From NCBI RefSeq assembly GCF_041227145.1, contig NZ_JBGFSP010000009.1, positions 62,001-126,000 on the forward strand: a stretch of DNA of 64,000 nucleotides, in the 5' to 3' direction. The notes beneath the pieces are model-generated. The model had not been told where the DNA came from and did no database searches. It saw nothing but the letters and a program-made list of their open reading frames with translations. The position numbers and the translations under genes are program-made. Source of the DNA: Bacteroides sp. AN502(2024) (GTDB taxonomy: Bacteria; Bacteroidota; Bacteroidia; Bacteroidales; Bacteroidaceae). Positions 54,098 to 62,923 of the stretch are shown here, piece after piece (the first letter of the stretch is position 1; each line of letters begins with the position of its first letter).

Positions 54098-54931
54098 TTA
54101 TATCACCTCAATAGCAGAAGCTGGTACCCATCCGACTTTTCCATCTTCCAGTCGAATCTCTTTCCATTCTTTCATAGAGTTATCTTTTACACTTACCTTT
54201 CTCCCTTCATGGAGAATAAACAAACTAGTCCCGCTTTCACTTGGGGTGCTTCGTACTGTTACACTTGGATTCATTACTATCGCCTCACTTCGATTGACCA
54301 AATGCTTTTTTTGCTGCGAGGCAAAAAGATTAGAGCAAATAGTGACAATCAGAAAAATGATTCCTGAGATGAAACCTATTTTCTTTAACATAATCTGTTT
54401 GGAGAATATAAAGAAATAGAGAGCGATAATCAATAGAATAAAGGAAACAATGCCCCATGTGGCCCATGCATCTACACTCATACTATTTGTCAAGGATTTA
54501 ATCCATGAAACAAAAAATACCTCAGGAACAGGTTCAACCTTGTCTATTGTCTTTGCACGTGCCACTTCAAGATTGGCACGGATATCACCATTTCCCGGTT
54601 GTAATAGCAGAGCACGCTCATAATTTAAAACAGCTTTTGCTATCTCCCCTATTTTATAATAACTATTTCCAAGGTTGTAATAGACGTCAGCAGCTTCTCC
54701 ATTTTTTAATAATGCTTCATAGATCTGAATAGCTGCTGCATAATCTTCTTTTATATATGCGGAATCTCCTTCAGCTTTTGTTGCATCTTCCAGTGTATTA
54801 CTGGAAAACGTGGTATGCGAAGCGTGGATAGAATCAATTCCATTCGTTTGTCTAGAATCAATGCTTAACGAATCTTGTCCGAAACAAGTAAGTGACACTG
54901 ATAATAATATAAAAAATAATATCTTTTTCAT
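54098..54931 (-). CDS. batE: BatE, TPR and SH3b-domain membrane protein
   Basis: The last gene of the Bacteroides aerotolerance operon, 277 aa. Signal peptide (1-18), TPR repeats (about 52-125: YIKEDYAAAIQIYEALLKNG, YYNLGNSYYKIGEIAKAVLN), two membrane segments (about 155-175 and 185-205), and a C-terminal bacterial SH3 domain (about 215-277: PSVTVRSTPSESGTSL, KVGWVPASAIEV). It probably joins the envelope Bat complex. It lies 18 bp after batD. Confidence 0.88.
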   Translation of the reverse strand: MKKILFFILLSVSLTCFGQDSLSIDSRQTNGIDSIHASHTTFSSNTLEDATKAEGDSAYIKEDYAAAIQIYEALLKNGEAADVYYNLGNSYYKIGEIAKAVLNYERALLLQPGNGDIRANLEVARAKTIDKVEPVPEVFFVSWIKSLTNSMSVDAWATWGIVSFILLIIALYFFIFSKQIMLKKIGFISGIIFLIVTICSNLFASQQKKHLVNRSEAIVMNPSVTVRSTPSESGTSLFILHEGRKVSVKDNSMKEWKEIRLEDGKVGWVPASAIEVI

Positions 54932-54949
54932 GACATAATCTCTTCTGGG

Positions 54950-56782
54950 TTAATGTTTTATTGAATTCTCCATTTTGCTTATTACTTCTATTGAAGAAGA
55001 ATAAACTTTATCCATGGCTTGATTCTCATCACCTGGAGCAAACCGAGCAAATTCACAATCATTCAATGCATTCAGGAATTCTTTGATCAGTTCCTCATTC
55101 ACTCCGTGATTTCTTAGTTTCTCTTCAATATTATCTTTGGATAAACGAGATACCGGAATATTCAGTTTATCGCTTATATATCCCCATAATGCCTTTAATA
55201 CCTCATCATAGAAAGCATCTTTCTTATTTTCGGAGAGCAATTTTCCTGCAAACTTCATACGCTTCGTTGCCACTTTATTTGCTTTCTTCGTACGCTTTTT
55301 AGCAACATTTGCATTTTCAGCAGCTTGTTTACGATAAATAATGAAGAAAATAATAAAGGCAAGAGCCGGAATGATATAAAACAACCAATATGTCATTGAA
55401 CCATAAAAGAAATTTCCTTTAGGTTGGAGAGTCACTTCATTCTGTTTGATATAACGGATGTCTTCACCTAATACTTTCAAGTCCTCTTTATTCGTGAAGT
55501 TAGCAATTACTTGATCCGCATTACCTGTACCTTTCTCAACATTTATTACATAATCTTCTGTTTTCAATGTTTTGTAAGACTTGGATCGAATATCAAAATA
55601 GCTGAAAGATACTCCCGGAATCTTATATGTTCCGGCATGTCTTGGAATTGCCAGATATTCAATAACCTTATTGCCCGTGAGTCCTTCCCGGGTTAGTCTG
55701 ACTTGATTGTCTACTTTGGGGTCGTATACTTCAAAATCATCCGGGAATTTAATTTCCGGATGAGAAATCAATTTCAGGTTACCTGTACCGGATATTACTA
55801 GTTTAATCGTAATAGCATCATTGGTTTTCAGTTCTTTACTGTTGATAGAAGAAGATATGTTGAACTCTCCCACTCCACCTGAGAAATCTGCTGGTTTACT
55901 CGAAGGAAGCGGATTGACATTTATTGCTATCTTAGGAGTGGAAATATTTTTTTTAATTTCAATGACATTACTTCCTCCATTGAAGAAGGCGTCAAAAGGA
56001 TCATCTGATTGCACTGCTTTTCCGACTGTCATCTGAAACTGTGCCGGATCAATATATAATTTTCCCGATTGTTGCGGGAAGAGAACAAACTGGCGATAGA
56101 CAGTTGTATAGTAATTACGTCCATGATAATGCTCCGGAGTCCATCTGGCATGGGTTGTCATTTCTATTTCTTGAGAATGAAAACCTTTAAAGTCGGGCAA
56201 TTTCGCATTATTAAGTTGTAAGTTGGATTCTCTGGTGTATATTTTATAGGTCAGGACAAATGCTTCCTGCTCATACACATTCGTTTTACTGGCACTTGCC
56301 ATAATAAAAAGGTCTTGGTTAGAGACACTTATGCCAGATGAAGAATGTATAGAACCACCACTATTACTATTATTTTGCCCGTTATTGCCACCTTGATCTT
56401 GTGGCAATACCTTAATCTTTACAGAGTTTGATACCATTTGGTCACCATCGGCAACAATGGAGGCTCCGGGTATTGTGTATTCTCCGGCATTATTAGTCAT
56501 TAATATGTATGTAAATGTAATACTACTAGTAGATGTAACACTACCATTCACTATTTGAGTACTACTTTGTTGTGAACGACTGGGTCCCATCAACACATCA
56601 AAACCTTTGATTGATGGTGCCCGAAAATCTTTCACTTTTTGTGTCGTTACAGTATACGACAGCCTGAATTGGTCGCCTACTACCACTACATCAGGAGCAG
56701 AAGCAGTAAAAGACACCTTATCAGCAAACACATGAGTGCTATATGCTATCAATGCCATCAATATAATAATCAGTTTTTTCAT
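54950..56782 (-). CDS. batD: BatD, large periplasmic protein of the Bat complex
   Basis: A 610-aa protein with a signal peptide (about 1-20), a long beta-rich Ig-like periplasmic part (about 25-460) with a low-complexity Gly/Asn/Ser segment near 135-155, one membrane helix (about 466-488) and a basic cytoplasmic tail with a helical domain. This is the BatD architecture. In Bacteroides fragilis the Bat operon was linked to oxygen tolerance; the molecular job is not settled. It lies between batC and batE with gaps of 31 and 18 bp. Confidence 0.9.
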   Translation of the reverse strand: MKKLIIILMALIAYSTHVFADKVSFTASAPDVVVVGDQFRLSYTVTTQKVKDFRAPSIKGFDVLMGPSRSQQSSTQIVNGSVTSTSSITFTYILMTNNAGEYTIPGASIVADGDQMVSNSVKIKVLPQDQGGNNGQNNSNSGGSIHSSSGISVSNQDLFIMASASKTNVYEQEAFVLTYKIYTRESNLQLNNAKLPDFKGFHSQEIEMTTHARWTPEHYHGRNYYTTVYRQFVLFPQQSGKLYIDPAQFQMTVGKAVQSDDPFDAFFNGGSNVIEIKKNISTPKIAINVNPLPSSKPADFSGGVGEFNISSSINSKELKTNDAITIKLVISGTGNLKLISHPEIKFPDDFEVYDPKVDNQVRLTREGLTGNKVIEYLAIPRHAGTYKIPGVSFSYFDIRSKSYKTLKTEDYVINVEKGTGNADQVIANFTNKEDLKVLGEDIRYIKQNEVTLQPKGNFFYGSMTYWLFYIIPALAFIIFFIIYRKQAAENANVAKKRTKKANKVATKRMKFAGKLLSENKKDAFYDEVLKALWGYISDKLNIPVSRLSKDNIEEKLRNHGVNEELIKEFLNALNDCEFARFAPGDENQAMDKVYSSSIEVISKMENSIKH

Positions 56783-56813
56783 TGCTTATGAAATTTATAT
56801 CATCAACTTTATA

Positions 56814-57536
56814 TTACCAATCTTTTTCCAAACGACCGCCTTGCATAACTTTTTGTTGCTTCTTCACCTTATCCTGTACATCTTTTTCGTCCTGCATGAC
56901 AGAATTTAGTAATTGTTCAGCATTCTCCTTTGACATCTGATTGTCTTGTTTCTTTTCAGATTTCGGTGGTTGCTGCTGATCTTTCTTCTCATCTTGTTTC
57001 TGATCCTTCTGTTTATCTTTATTCTGGTCCTGCTTCTGATCTTGCTTTTGTTGATCTTTGTTTTGATCCTGATTTTGATCTTGATTCTGCTGGTTTTGTT
57101 GATCTTTCAGCATTTTCTGTGCAAGAGCCAAATTGTAGCGGGTTTCATGATCGGTAGGATTATTACGTAGTGACATTTTATATGCATCTACAGCTTTGGC
57201 ATAATCTTTACCAGCTTGGAAAATTACTCCCATATTGTGGTAAATATGGGCAAGTTTCATTTTATCTTTTTCTATTTTGCTGGCCGATACATATTGTTCC
57301 ATAGCATCCTGAAACTTTTGCTGTTGCGAAAGGGTATTTCCCAGATTATACATGGATACCGTAGACTTAGGATTGGCTTCCAAGGCCTTCCGGTAATTCA
57401 CCTCTGCATCAACAAATACACTATCATTAAACAGACGGTTTCCTTTACGGATATAGTCGCGTTCTGCTTTCTGAGCCGATACACCGGCTGCCGCTAACAG
57501 AAATACAGCGAATAGAATATATTTACTTTTTGACAT
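56814..57536 (-). CDS. batC: BatC, TPR protein with a Q/D/K-rich repeat
   Basis: A 240-aa protein with a signal peptide (1-21), three TPR units (about 25-140) and a low-complexity region (about 145-200) made of tandem QDQ-NKDQQKQ-type repeats. The repeat is visible at DNA level (57000-57110) as tandem CTTGATCTTG-like units, so its length may vary by slippage. The C-terminus (MSKENAEQLLNSVMQDEKDV) is conserved in appearance. Downstream of batB by 7 bp; part of the Bat complex. Confidence 0.87.
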   Translation of the reverse strand: MSKSKYILFAVFLLAAAGVSAQKAERDYIRKGNRLFNDSVFVDAEVNYRKALEANPKSTVSMYNLGNTLSQQQKFQDAMEQYVSASKIEKDKMKLAHIYHNMGVIFQAGKDYAKAVDAYKMSLRNNPTDHETRYNLALAQKMLKDQQNQQNQDQNQDQNKDQQKQDQKQDQNKDKQKDQKQDEKKDQQQPPKSEKKQDNQMSKENAEQLLNSVMQDEKDVQDKVKKQQKVMQGGRLEKDW

Positions 57537-57543
57537 ACGATAA

Positions 57544-58572
57544 CTATTTCTTATTAGAAAACAGGTGAATGTTCTTAAATAAAGGATTTTTGCGATCCAG
57601 AATTAAGATCTCTGCCAATAACAATAATAGAATAACCCATGCAACAGCCTGGAATTGTTCGTTAAACTCCGTATATACTTTCGACTCTACATCAGACTTC
57701 GCCATTTTATTCACTTCTTGATTGATGGCTTTTTGGGCTGAATTGGAGTTATCTACTCGTACATATATACCTTTTCCTTCTTTTGCAATTTCCTGACACA
57801 TAGCTTCATTCAAACGGGTAACGATCACATTGCCTTCCCGGTCGCGACGGTAATCATTCGTTCCTTCCATCGGTATTGGAGCGCCATCAGGCATACCTAC
57901 TCCCAATACACTTACCTGAATACCTTTTTCTGCCGCAGCTTTAGCGGCTTCCACCGCACCACCCTCATGATTTTCACCGTCAGTAATAACAATAATGGCA
58001 CGTCCCACTCCTTCTTGCGGAGTGAAACTACGAGCTGCTAAATTGATTGCTTCCCCAATGGCTGTCCCCTGTTTAGATATCAACGAAGGACTAATGGATT
58101 CTAAGAACATCTTAGCGGAAATATAGTCACTTGTAATGGGAAGCTGAGTAAAAGCGTCACCAGCAAATACAATCATACCTACCTTATCATTATCAAGCTC
58201 ATCTACTAACCTGGATATTAATCTTTTTGCTTTTTCCAAACGGCTAGGCTGTACATCCTGCGCTAACATAGAGTTTGAAATGTCCAAAGCAATAATTACC
58301 TCTACTCCCTTACGTTTAACTGTTTCCAGTTTTGAACCGAATTGAGGACGTGCCAGTAATACGGAGAACAAACCAATGGCAACAAAAATAATCCAGAATT
58401 TTACATCTGGACGATATTTGGATACGTCAGGCATTAACTGAGCCAACAAAGTCGGATCTCCGAAACGTCGGATATTCTTTCTCCTCTTGTAATTGGAATA
58501 CAAGTAGAAAGCTGCTAAAAAAGGTAATAGCAGCAACAAATATAAATATGTAGGTTCTCCAAATCGAAACAT
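57544..58572 (-). CDS. batB: BatB, von Willebrand A-domain membrane protein
   Basis: A 342-aa protein with N-terminal membrane segments (about 8-24 and 58-76), a VWA domain with MIDAS motif ALDISNSM (about 94-101) and later TGT-type loop KQGTAIGEA, and a C-terminal membrane helix (about 308-326). It would bind a partner or a divalent cation in the periplasm. It is a paralogue of BatA just upstream; the pair probably forms a heteromer. Confidence 0.9.
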   Translation of the reverse strand: MFRFGEPTYLYLLLLLPFLAAFYLYSNYKRRKNIRRFGDPTLLAQLMPDVSKYRPDVKFWIIFVAIGLFSVLLARPQFGSKLETVKRKGVEVIIALDISNSMLAQDVQPSRLEKAKRLISRLVDELDNDKVGMIVFAGDAFTQLPITSDYISAKMFLESISPSLISKQGTAIGEAINLAARSFTPQEGVGRAIIVITDGENHEGGAVEAAKAAAEKGIQVSVLGVGMPDGAPIPMEGTNDYRRDREGNVIVTRLNEAMCQEIAKEGKGIYVRVDNSNSAQKAINQEVNKMAKSDVESKVYTEFNEQFQAVAWVILLLLLAEILILDRKNPLFKNIHLFSNKK

Positions 58573-58617
58573 CTTCTTACTATTTTATGATTGGCAAATA
58601 ACAATTGACAAACATCC

Positions 58618-59601
58618 TTATGGAATTTTCTTGAGTACCGAATTACGTAATAGTACTTCCAACAAGACGCAGAGGAAAGCTGCTAAAGCAAACCAATGAT
58701 ATTCTTCATCTCGTTTACTATACTCTTTTACATTCAGTTTCGTCTTTTCCAGTTTATCAATTTCTTCATATACTTCTTTAAGCTTCGAGTTGCTCGTAGC
58801 CCGGAAATAGTTACCATCTGTCGTTCCGGCAATCTCTGTCAATGTCTTTTCATCAATTTCTACCGGCACACTTACATATTGCACCGTATTTCCGACTGGA
58901 TAAGGATAAGGAGCCATGCCGTTGGTACCTACTCCGATGGTATATACACGAATACCAAAACTTTTTGCTATTTCTGCCGCTGTCATTGGAGAAATATCTC
59001 CCTTATTATTAGTACCATCCGTCAACAGGATAATAACTTTGGATTTCGCTTTGCTATCTTTTAAGCGGGTTACGGCATTTGCAATACCCATACCGACAGC
59101 AGTACCGTCAGTAATAAGACCACATTTGATATTATGTATCATATCTAACAATACAGCATGGTCTACGGTCAACGGACATTGGGTGAAAGTTTCTCCTGCA
59201 AATAATGTAATACCGATATTATCATTGGGACGTCCATTGATAAACTCTGCAGCTACATCTTTAGCAGCTTCCAGCCTGTTCGGCTTCAAGTCTTCAGCCA
59301 GCATACTGGTAGAAACGTCGATGGCCAGCATAATATCAATTCCTTCTATTTCACTGTTCTGCCACTTATTAGTAGTTTGCGGACGTGCAAGAACTAAAAT
59401 AACCAATACTAAAGCAAGGCAGCGTAATAGAAATGGGACATGCAACAAATAATTTTTATAACTTTTAGGTGTATGTGCATATACCCGGGCATCTGAAATT
59501 TGAAGAGTTGCTTCACTTTTCTTTTGCTTCAGGATATACCATACAATATACGGTATAAGTAATAATAGCAAAAACAGGTATTCAATATTGGCAAAAACCA
59601 T
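58618..59601 (-). CDS. batA: BatA, von Willebrand A-domain membrane protein
   Basis: A 327-aa paralogue of BatB with two N-terminal membrane segments (about 8-22 and 55-72), MIDAS motif AIDVSTSM (about 92-99), the threonine loop ITDGTAVGMG and the acidic TDGTNNKGD, and a C-terminal membrane helix (about 307-325). It is followed by batB after 45 bp. The central part of the Bat complex that MoxR is thought to act on. Confidence 0.9.
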   Translation of the reverse strand: MVFANIEYLFLLLLLIPYIVWYILKQKKSEATLQISDARVYAHTPKSYKNYLLHVPFLLRCLALVLVILVLARPQTTNKWQNSEIEGIDIMLAIDVSTSMLAEDLKPNRLEAAKDVAAEFINGRPNDNIGITLFAGETFTQCPLTVDHAVLLDMIHNIKCGLITDGTAVGMGIANAVTRLKDSKAKSKVIILLTDGTNNKGDISPMTAAEIAKSFGIRVYTIGVGTNGMAPYPYPVGNTVQYVSVPVEIDEKTLTEIAGTTDGNYFRATSNSKLKEVYEEIDKLEKTKLNVKEYSKRDEEYHWFALAAFLCVLLEVLLRNSVLKKIP

Positions 59602-59650
59602 TTTATTTATGATTTAACAGTTTACTATTTAGTATTAAGCTATACATCCC

Positions 59651-60739
59651 TTATATAAAAAGATTGTATAATTGTAGACCTATATATATAAAGGTACCGA
59701 TCAATGCTGCTGATAACAATGCAATTCCACAAATCAGCATAGCTTTAACACGTAAAGAACGTTTTTCAATAATAGTGATTTCCGTTGGTTGCGGTTTCTG
59801 ATTCTCCTCTTCCGGCTGTTTAGTCTCATTGATGAAATCAATCGCATTAATCAAATTGGCATCGTTTTCATTCATCTGAGGATTATGCTTGGCGAACTTT
59901 ACTAAATCAGCAGTCTGAAACAACAGTTTTAGGTCTGATATAGCCTCTTTATCATTCATTTCCAGTAACTGCTCGACTATTTCAGAAGAAGTCATTTCCA
60001 ATGCATTAAATCCGAAACGATCCTTAATATATGTACGAATAGCGTCGGTTAGTTCGGTGTAATACTCCTTCGATTGTCCTTTTTGCCATACTTTCTCTGT
60101 TTTGATACGTTCTATCTCTTTCATTGCAACCTGATGTGGCGGCAATTTAGGTTCAACTTTAATTTTACGGATAATAGGTTTATTATCACGTATGCGAACA
60201 ATTAGATAAATCAACAAACCAAGCAGAGGTAAGGCCAAAAATGAACAAGCAATCAATCCATACCAGTCTTCCCATGCGAAAGGAGCTTTCATCACAGTTT
60301 TTTGTCCGAAGAACTGGTCCGGATGTAAGGTGTCAACTGGCATTGAATATACTTTTAATGCCAGAGCTTTGGAGCTATACACTTTACCATCTACGGTAAC
60401 CGGCATTGGCGGCAGATAATATAGCGCAGAGTCAAAAGAAGTGATAATGTACTCCTGCGTAATCACCATTCGCTGGCGATCATTCAGGAATTGAGTATCA
60501 GGTTTGACTGTTTCTATAATTTCCACACCTTTTACCAACGTATCAGTGTAAGCAGGAAAAATAGCACGCTGTTGGGCATCCATAGCTACTTGCAATTGCA
60601 CTTTCGCCTGTTCACCGATCAGTATCTGCAATGAATCAATTTTTGCTTCTACTGTAACAGATTGCGCTACTGCTTTGCTGACAAACAATAGACCTAATAA
60701 TGCTATCAGAATAATATTTCTATTCATCTTTGATTCCAT
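59651..60739 (-). CDS. Bat-operon membrane protein (BatD-like/DUF4381-like)
   Basis: A 362-aa protein with a signal peptide (ending AVAQ), a beta-rich periplasmic region (about 27-150), one membrane helix (about 160-182), a cytoplasmic helical region (KEIERIKTEKVWQKGQSKEYYTELTDAIRTYI and onward) and a final C-terminal membrane helix (about 335-355). It has the layout of a shortened BatD and is commonly found between the DUF58 gene and batA. The stop of DUF58 and its start overlap by one base (TAATG), so translation is coupled. Confidence 0.75.
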   Translation of the reverse strand: MESKMNRNIILIALLGLLFVSKAVAQSVTVEAKIDSLQILIGEQAKVQLQVAMDAQQRAIFPAYTDTLVKGVEIIETVKPDTQFLNDRQRMVITQEYIITSFDSALYYLPPMPVTVDGKVYSSKALALKVYSMPVDTLHPDQFFGQKTVMKAPFAWEDWYGLIACSFLALPLLGLLIYLIVRIRDNKPIIRKIKVEPKLPPHQVAMKEIERIKTEKVWQKGQSKEYYTELTDAIRTYIKDRFGFNALEMTSSEIVEQLLEMNDKEAISDLKLLFQTADLVKFAKHNPQMNENDANLINAIDFINETKQPEEENQKPQPTEITIIEKRSLRVKAMLICGIALLSAALIGTFIYIGLQLYNLFI

Positions 60740-61608
60740 TAATTTCGTTTGGCAAATAAATTCAACAGTGCCTTTACGTAATCCTGATCGGTTCTGACGG
60801 ATACAGCATCCACGTTGCTTTTTGTAAAAGTATCGCTCAGTTCAGTTTGCTTTTGTATCCACCAGTCGCGATGTGCCCGGCGTACAGCTTTGGAAGAAGT
60901 GTCGATCCATTGTTCATGCCCAGTTTCTGCATCTTTGATCCGTATCAGTCCTACTGGAGGAAGATCGCTAACTCTCCTGTCGTAGACTTGTAATGCTACT
61001 ACATCATGTTTCCTATTAGCAATAGTTAGTACATTCTTAAAATTTTCCTGATCAATAAAATCTGATAAAATAAATGCAGTGCAACGTCTTTTCATTACGT
61101 TTGTCAAATATTCTAAAGCAAGACGAATATTTGTACGACGACTTTGCGGTTGGAAATCAATCAATTCGCGGATAATATATAAGATATGTTTACGCCCTTT
61201 CTTGGGAGGAATAAACTTTTCTATCCGATCTGAAAAGAAAATCACACCTATTTTATCATTATTCTGAATCGCAGAGAAAGCAAGAGTAGCAGCAATTTCT
61301 GTCACCATATCTTTCTTTAACTGCTTGATCGTACCAAATTCCAAACTTCCGGAAACATCAACCATCAACATAACTGTCAACTCACGTTCTTCTTCAAATA
61401 CTTTCACATAAGGCTTATTGAAGCGTGCAGTCACATTCCAGTCTATGTCACGTATATCATCACCAAATTGATATTCACGAACCTCTGAAAATGACATACC
61501 TCTACCTTTGAAAGCCGAATGATATTGGCCTGCAAAGATATTGTTGGACAATCCTCGTGTCTTTATTTCAATCTGGCGGACTTTTTTTAGTATTTCACTT
61601 GTTTCCAT
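60739..61608 (-). CDS. DUF58 (VWA-like) protein of the MoxR-Bat operon
   Basis: A 289-aa cytosolic protein. The N-terminal FSEVREYQFGDDIRDIDWNVTAR is the DUF58 signature, and LMVDVSGSLEFG supplies an incomplete VWA MIDAS (DxSxS). Family members are found with MoxR ATPases and are thought to be clients or adaptors of them. It sits 83 bp after moxR, with no visible terminator between. Confidence 0.9.
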   Translation of the reverse strand: METSEILKKVRQIEIKTRGLSNNIFAGQYHSAFKGRGMSFSEVREYQFGDDIRDIDWNVTARFNKPYVKVFEEERELTVMLMVDVSGSLEFGTIKQLKKDMVTEIAATLAFSAIQNNDKIGVIFFSDRIEKFIPPKKGRKHILYIIRELIDFQPQSRRTNIRLALEYLTNVMKRRCTAFILSDFIDQENFKNVLTIANRKHDVVALQVYDRRVSDLPPVGLIRIKDAETGHEQWIDTSSKAVRRAHRDWWIQKQTELSDTFTKSNVDAVSVRTDQDYVKALLNLFAKRN

Positions 61609-61691
61609 TTATACAGTAGTTAATTAGTAAGTAGTTAAGTAGTCATGTATAGTTACTTACGACTACTTATTGACTGTATTATAACTACAAA

Positions 61692-62687
61692 TTAGGGCAC
61701 TTCAACCTTATTCAAAATTTTACTGATGATTTCGTCCGAAGTCATGTTGTTAGCTTCAGCTTCATATGTTAATCCAATACGGTGACGAAGAACATCATGT
61801 GCTACAGCACGTACATCTTCCGGAATAACGTAACCACGACGTTTGATAAATGCATACGTGCGAGCAGCTAAAGCCAGATTGATAGACGCACGAGGTGAGC
61901 CTCCGAATCCGATCATATCCTTCAGTTCTTTAAGATCATATTTTTCAGGGAAGCGAGTTGCAAATACGATATCTACAATATAACGCTCGATCTTCTCATC
62001 CAGATAGACTTGACGAACAACCTTACGTGCTTCAATAATTTCATCCGCTCTTAAAATAGGTTTCACATTGAACTTCTCACCATTGATATTCTGGCGGATA
62101 ATCAATTTTTCCTCTTCCAATTTCGGATAATCAATAACAACTTTCAGCATAAAACGGTCAACCTGTGCTTCAGGAAGCGGGTAAGTTCCTTCCTGTTCGA
62201 TAGGGTTTTGAGTGGCCAATACAAGGAAAGGCTCTGGTAATTTGAATGTTTCTTTGCCAATCGTAACCTGACGTTCCTGCATGGCTTCCAGCAAAGCACT
62301 TTGTACTTTTGCAGGAGCACGGTTAATTTCATCAGCTAACACAAAGTTTGCGAAAACTGGTCCTCGCTGCACTTTAAAAGATTCATCTTTCTGACTGTAA
62401 ACCATTGTACCGATAACGTCTGCAGGCAATAAATCTGGCGTAAACTGGATACGACTATATTTCGCATCAATCAGAGAAGCAAGTGTTTTAATAGCCAAAG
62501 TTTTCGCCAAACCAGGTACACCTTCCAGAAGGACGTGGCCATTGGAAAGTAATCCGATAAGTAGTGATTCAATCAAATGTTTCTGACCAACAATGATTTG
62601 GTCCATACCTGTCGTAAGATTGGTAACGAAAGCACTTTGTCTTTCAATCCGCTCATTTAGCTCGCGGATATCAATTGATTCAGCCAT
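61692..62687 (-). CDS. MoxR-family AAA+ ATPase
   Basis: A 331-aa AAA+ ATPase (APE2220-type MoxR) that probably remodels the Bat VWA proteins. Walker A is GVPGLAKT (55-62), Walker B is VLADEINRAP (about 113-122), and sensor 1 LATQNPIEQEGTYPLPEAQVDRF runs about 156-178. It is the first gene of the eight-gene operon down to batE. A promoter with TTG (62795-62797) and TACTTTTG (62767-62774, minus strand) lies upstream. Length is normal. Confidence 0.93.
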   Translation of the reverse strand: MAESIDIRELNERIERQSAFVTNLTTGMDQIIVGQKHLIESLLIGLLSNGHVLLEGVPGLAKTLAIKTLASLIDAKYSRIQFTPDLLPADVIGTMVYSQKDESFKVQRGPVFANFVLADEINRAPAKVQSALLEAMQERQVTIGKETFKLPEPFLVLATQNPIEQEGTYPLPEAQVDRFMLKVVIDYPKLEEEKLIIRQNINGEKFNVKPILRADEIIEARKVVRQVYLDEKIERYIVDIVFATRFPEKYDLKELKDMIGFGGSPRASINLALAARTYAFIKRRGYVIPEDVRAVAHDVLRHRIGLTYEAEANNMTSDEIISKILNKVEVP

Positions 62688-62766
62688 AAATACTTAATAT
62701 TTTATTATTTAAATCCCATTAATTTTATGTAAGCCTTACCTGTATCTAAGGCTTTTTATTTTGCCC

Positions 62767-62797
62767 CAAAAGTACGCCATATAATTAACGATTGCAA
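62767..62797 (-). promoter_or_regulatory. Promoter of the MoxR-Bat operon
   Basis: On the minus strand TTG (62795-62797) and TACTTTTG (62767-62774) are 20 bases apart and fit the -33/-7 pattern. The start would be near 62758, giving a leader of about 70 nt. Confidence 0.6.
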
Positions 62798-62868
62798 CTA
62801 ATTTTTATTAAAAAACAATGCGAAATCTTTAGATTAAGGTACTTTCATACGCTTTTGTACATCCATAA

Positions 62869-62911
62869 CATTTCACCCGGCCCATACAGGATTTACAGGG
62901 TCGGGCGAATG
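62869..62911. terminator. GC-rich hairpin between the LysM gene and moxR
   Basis: CATTTCACCCGGCCC (62869-62883) pairs with GGGTCGGGCGAATG (62898-62911), a GC-rich stem with one G-U pair. Without a T-run it is a weak terminator candidate for the LysM gene. Confidence 0.4.
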
Positions 62912-62923
62912 AATCATAACTAC

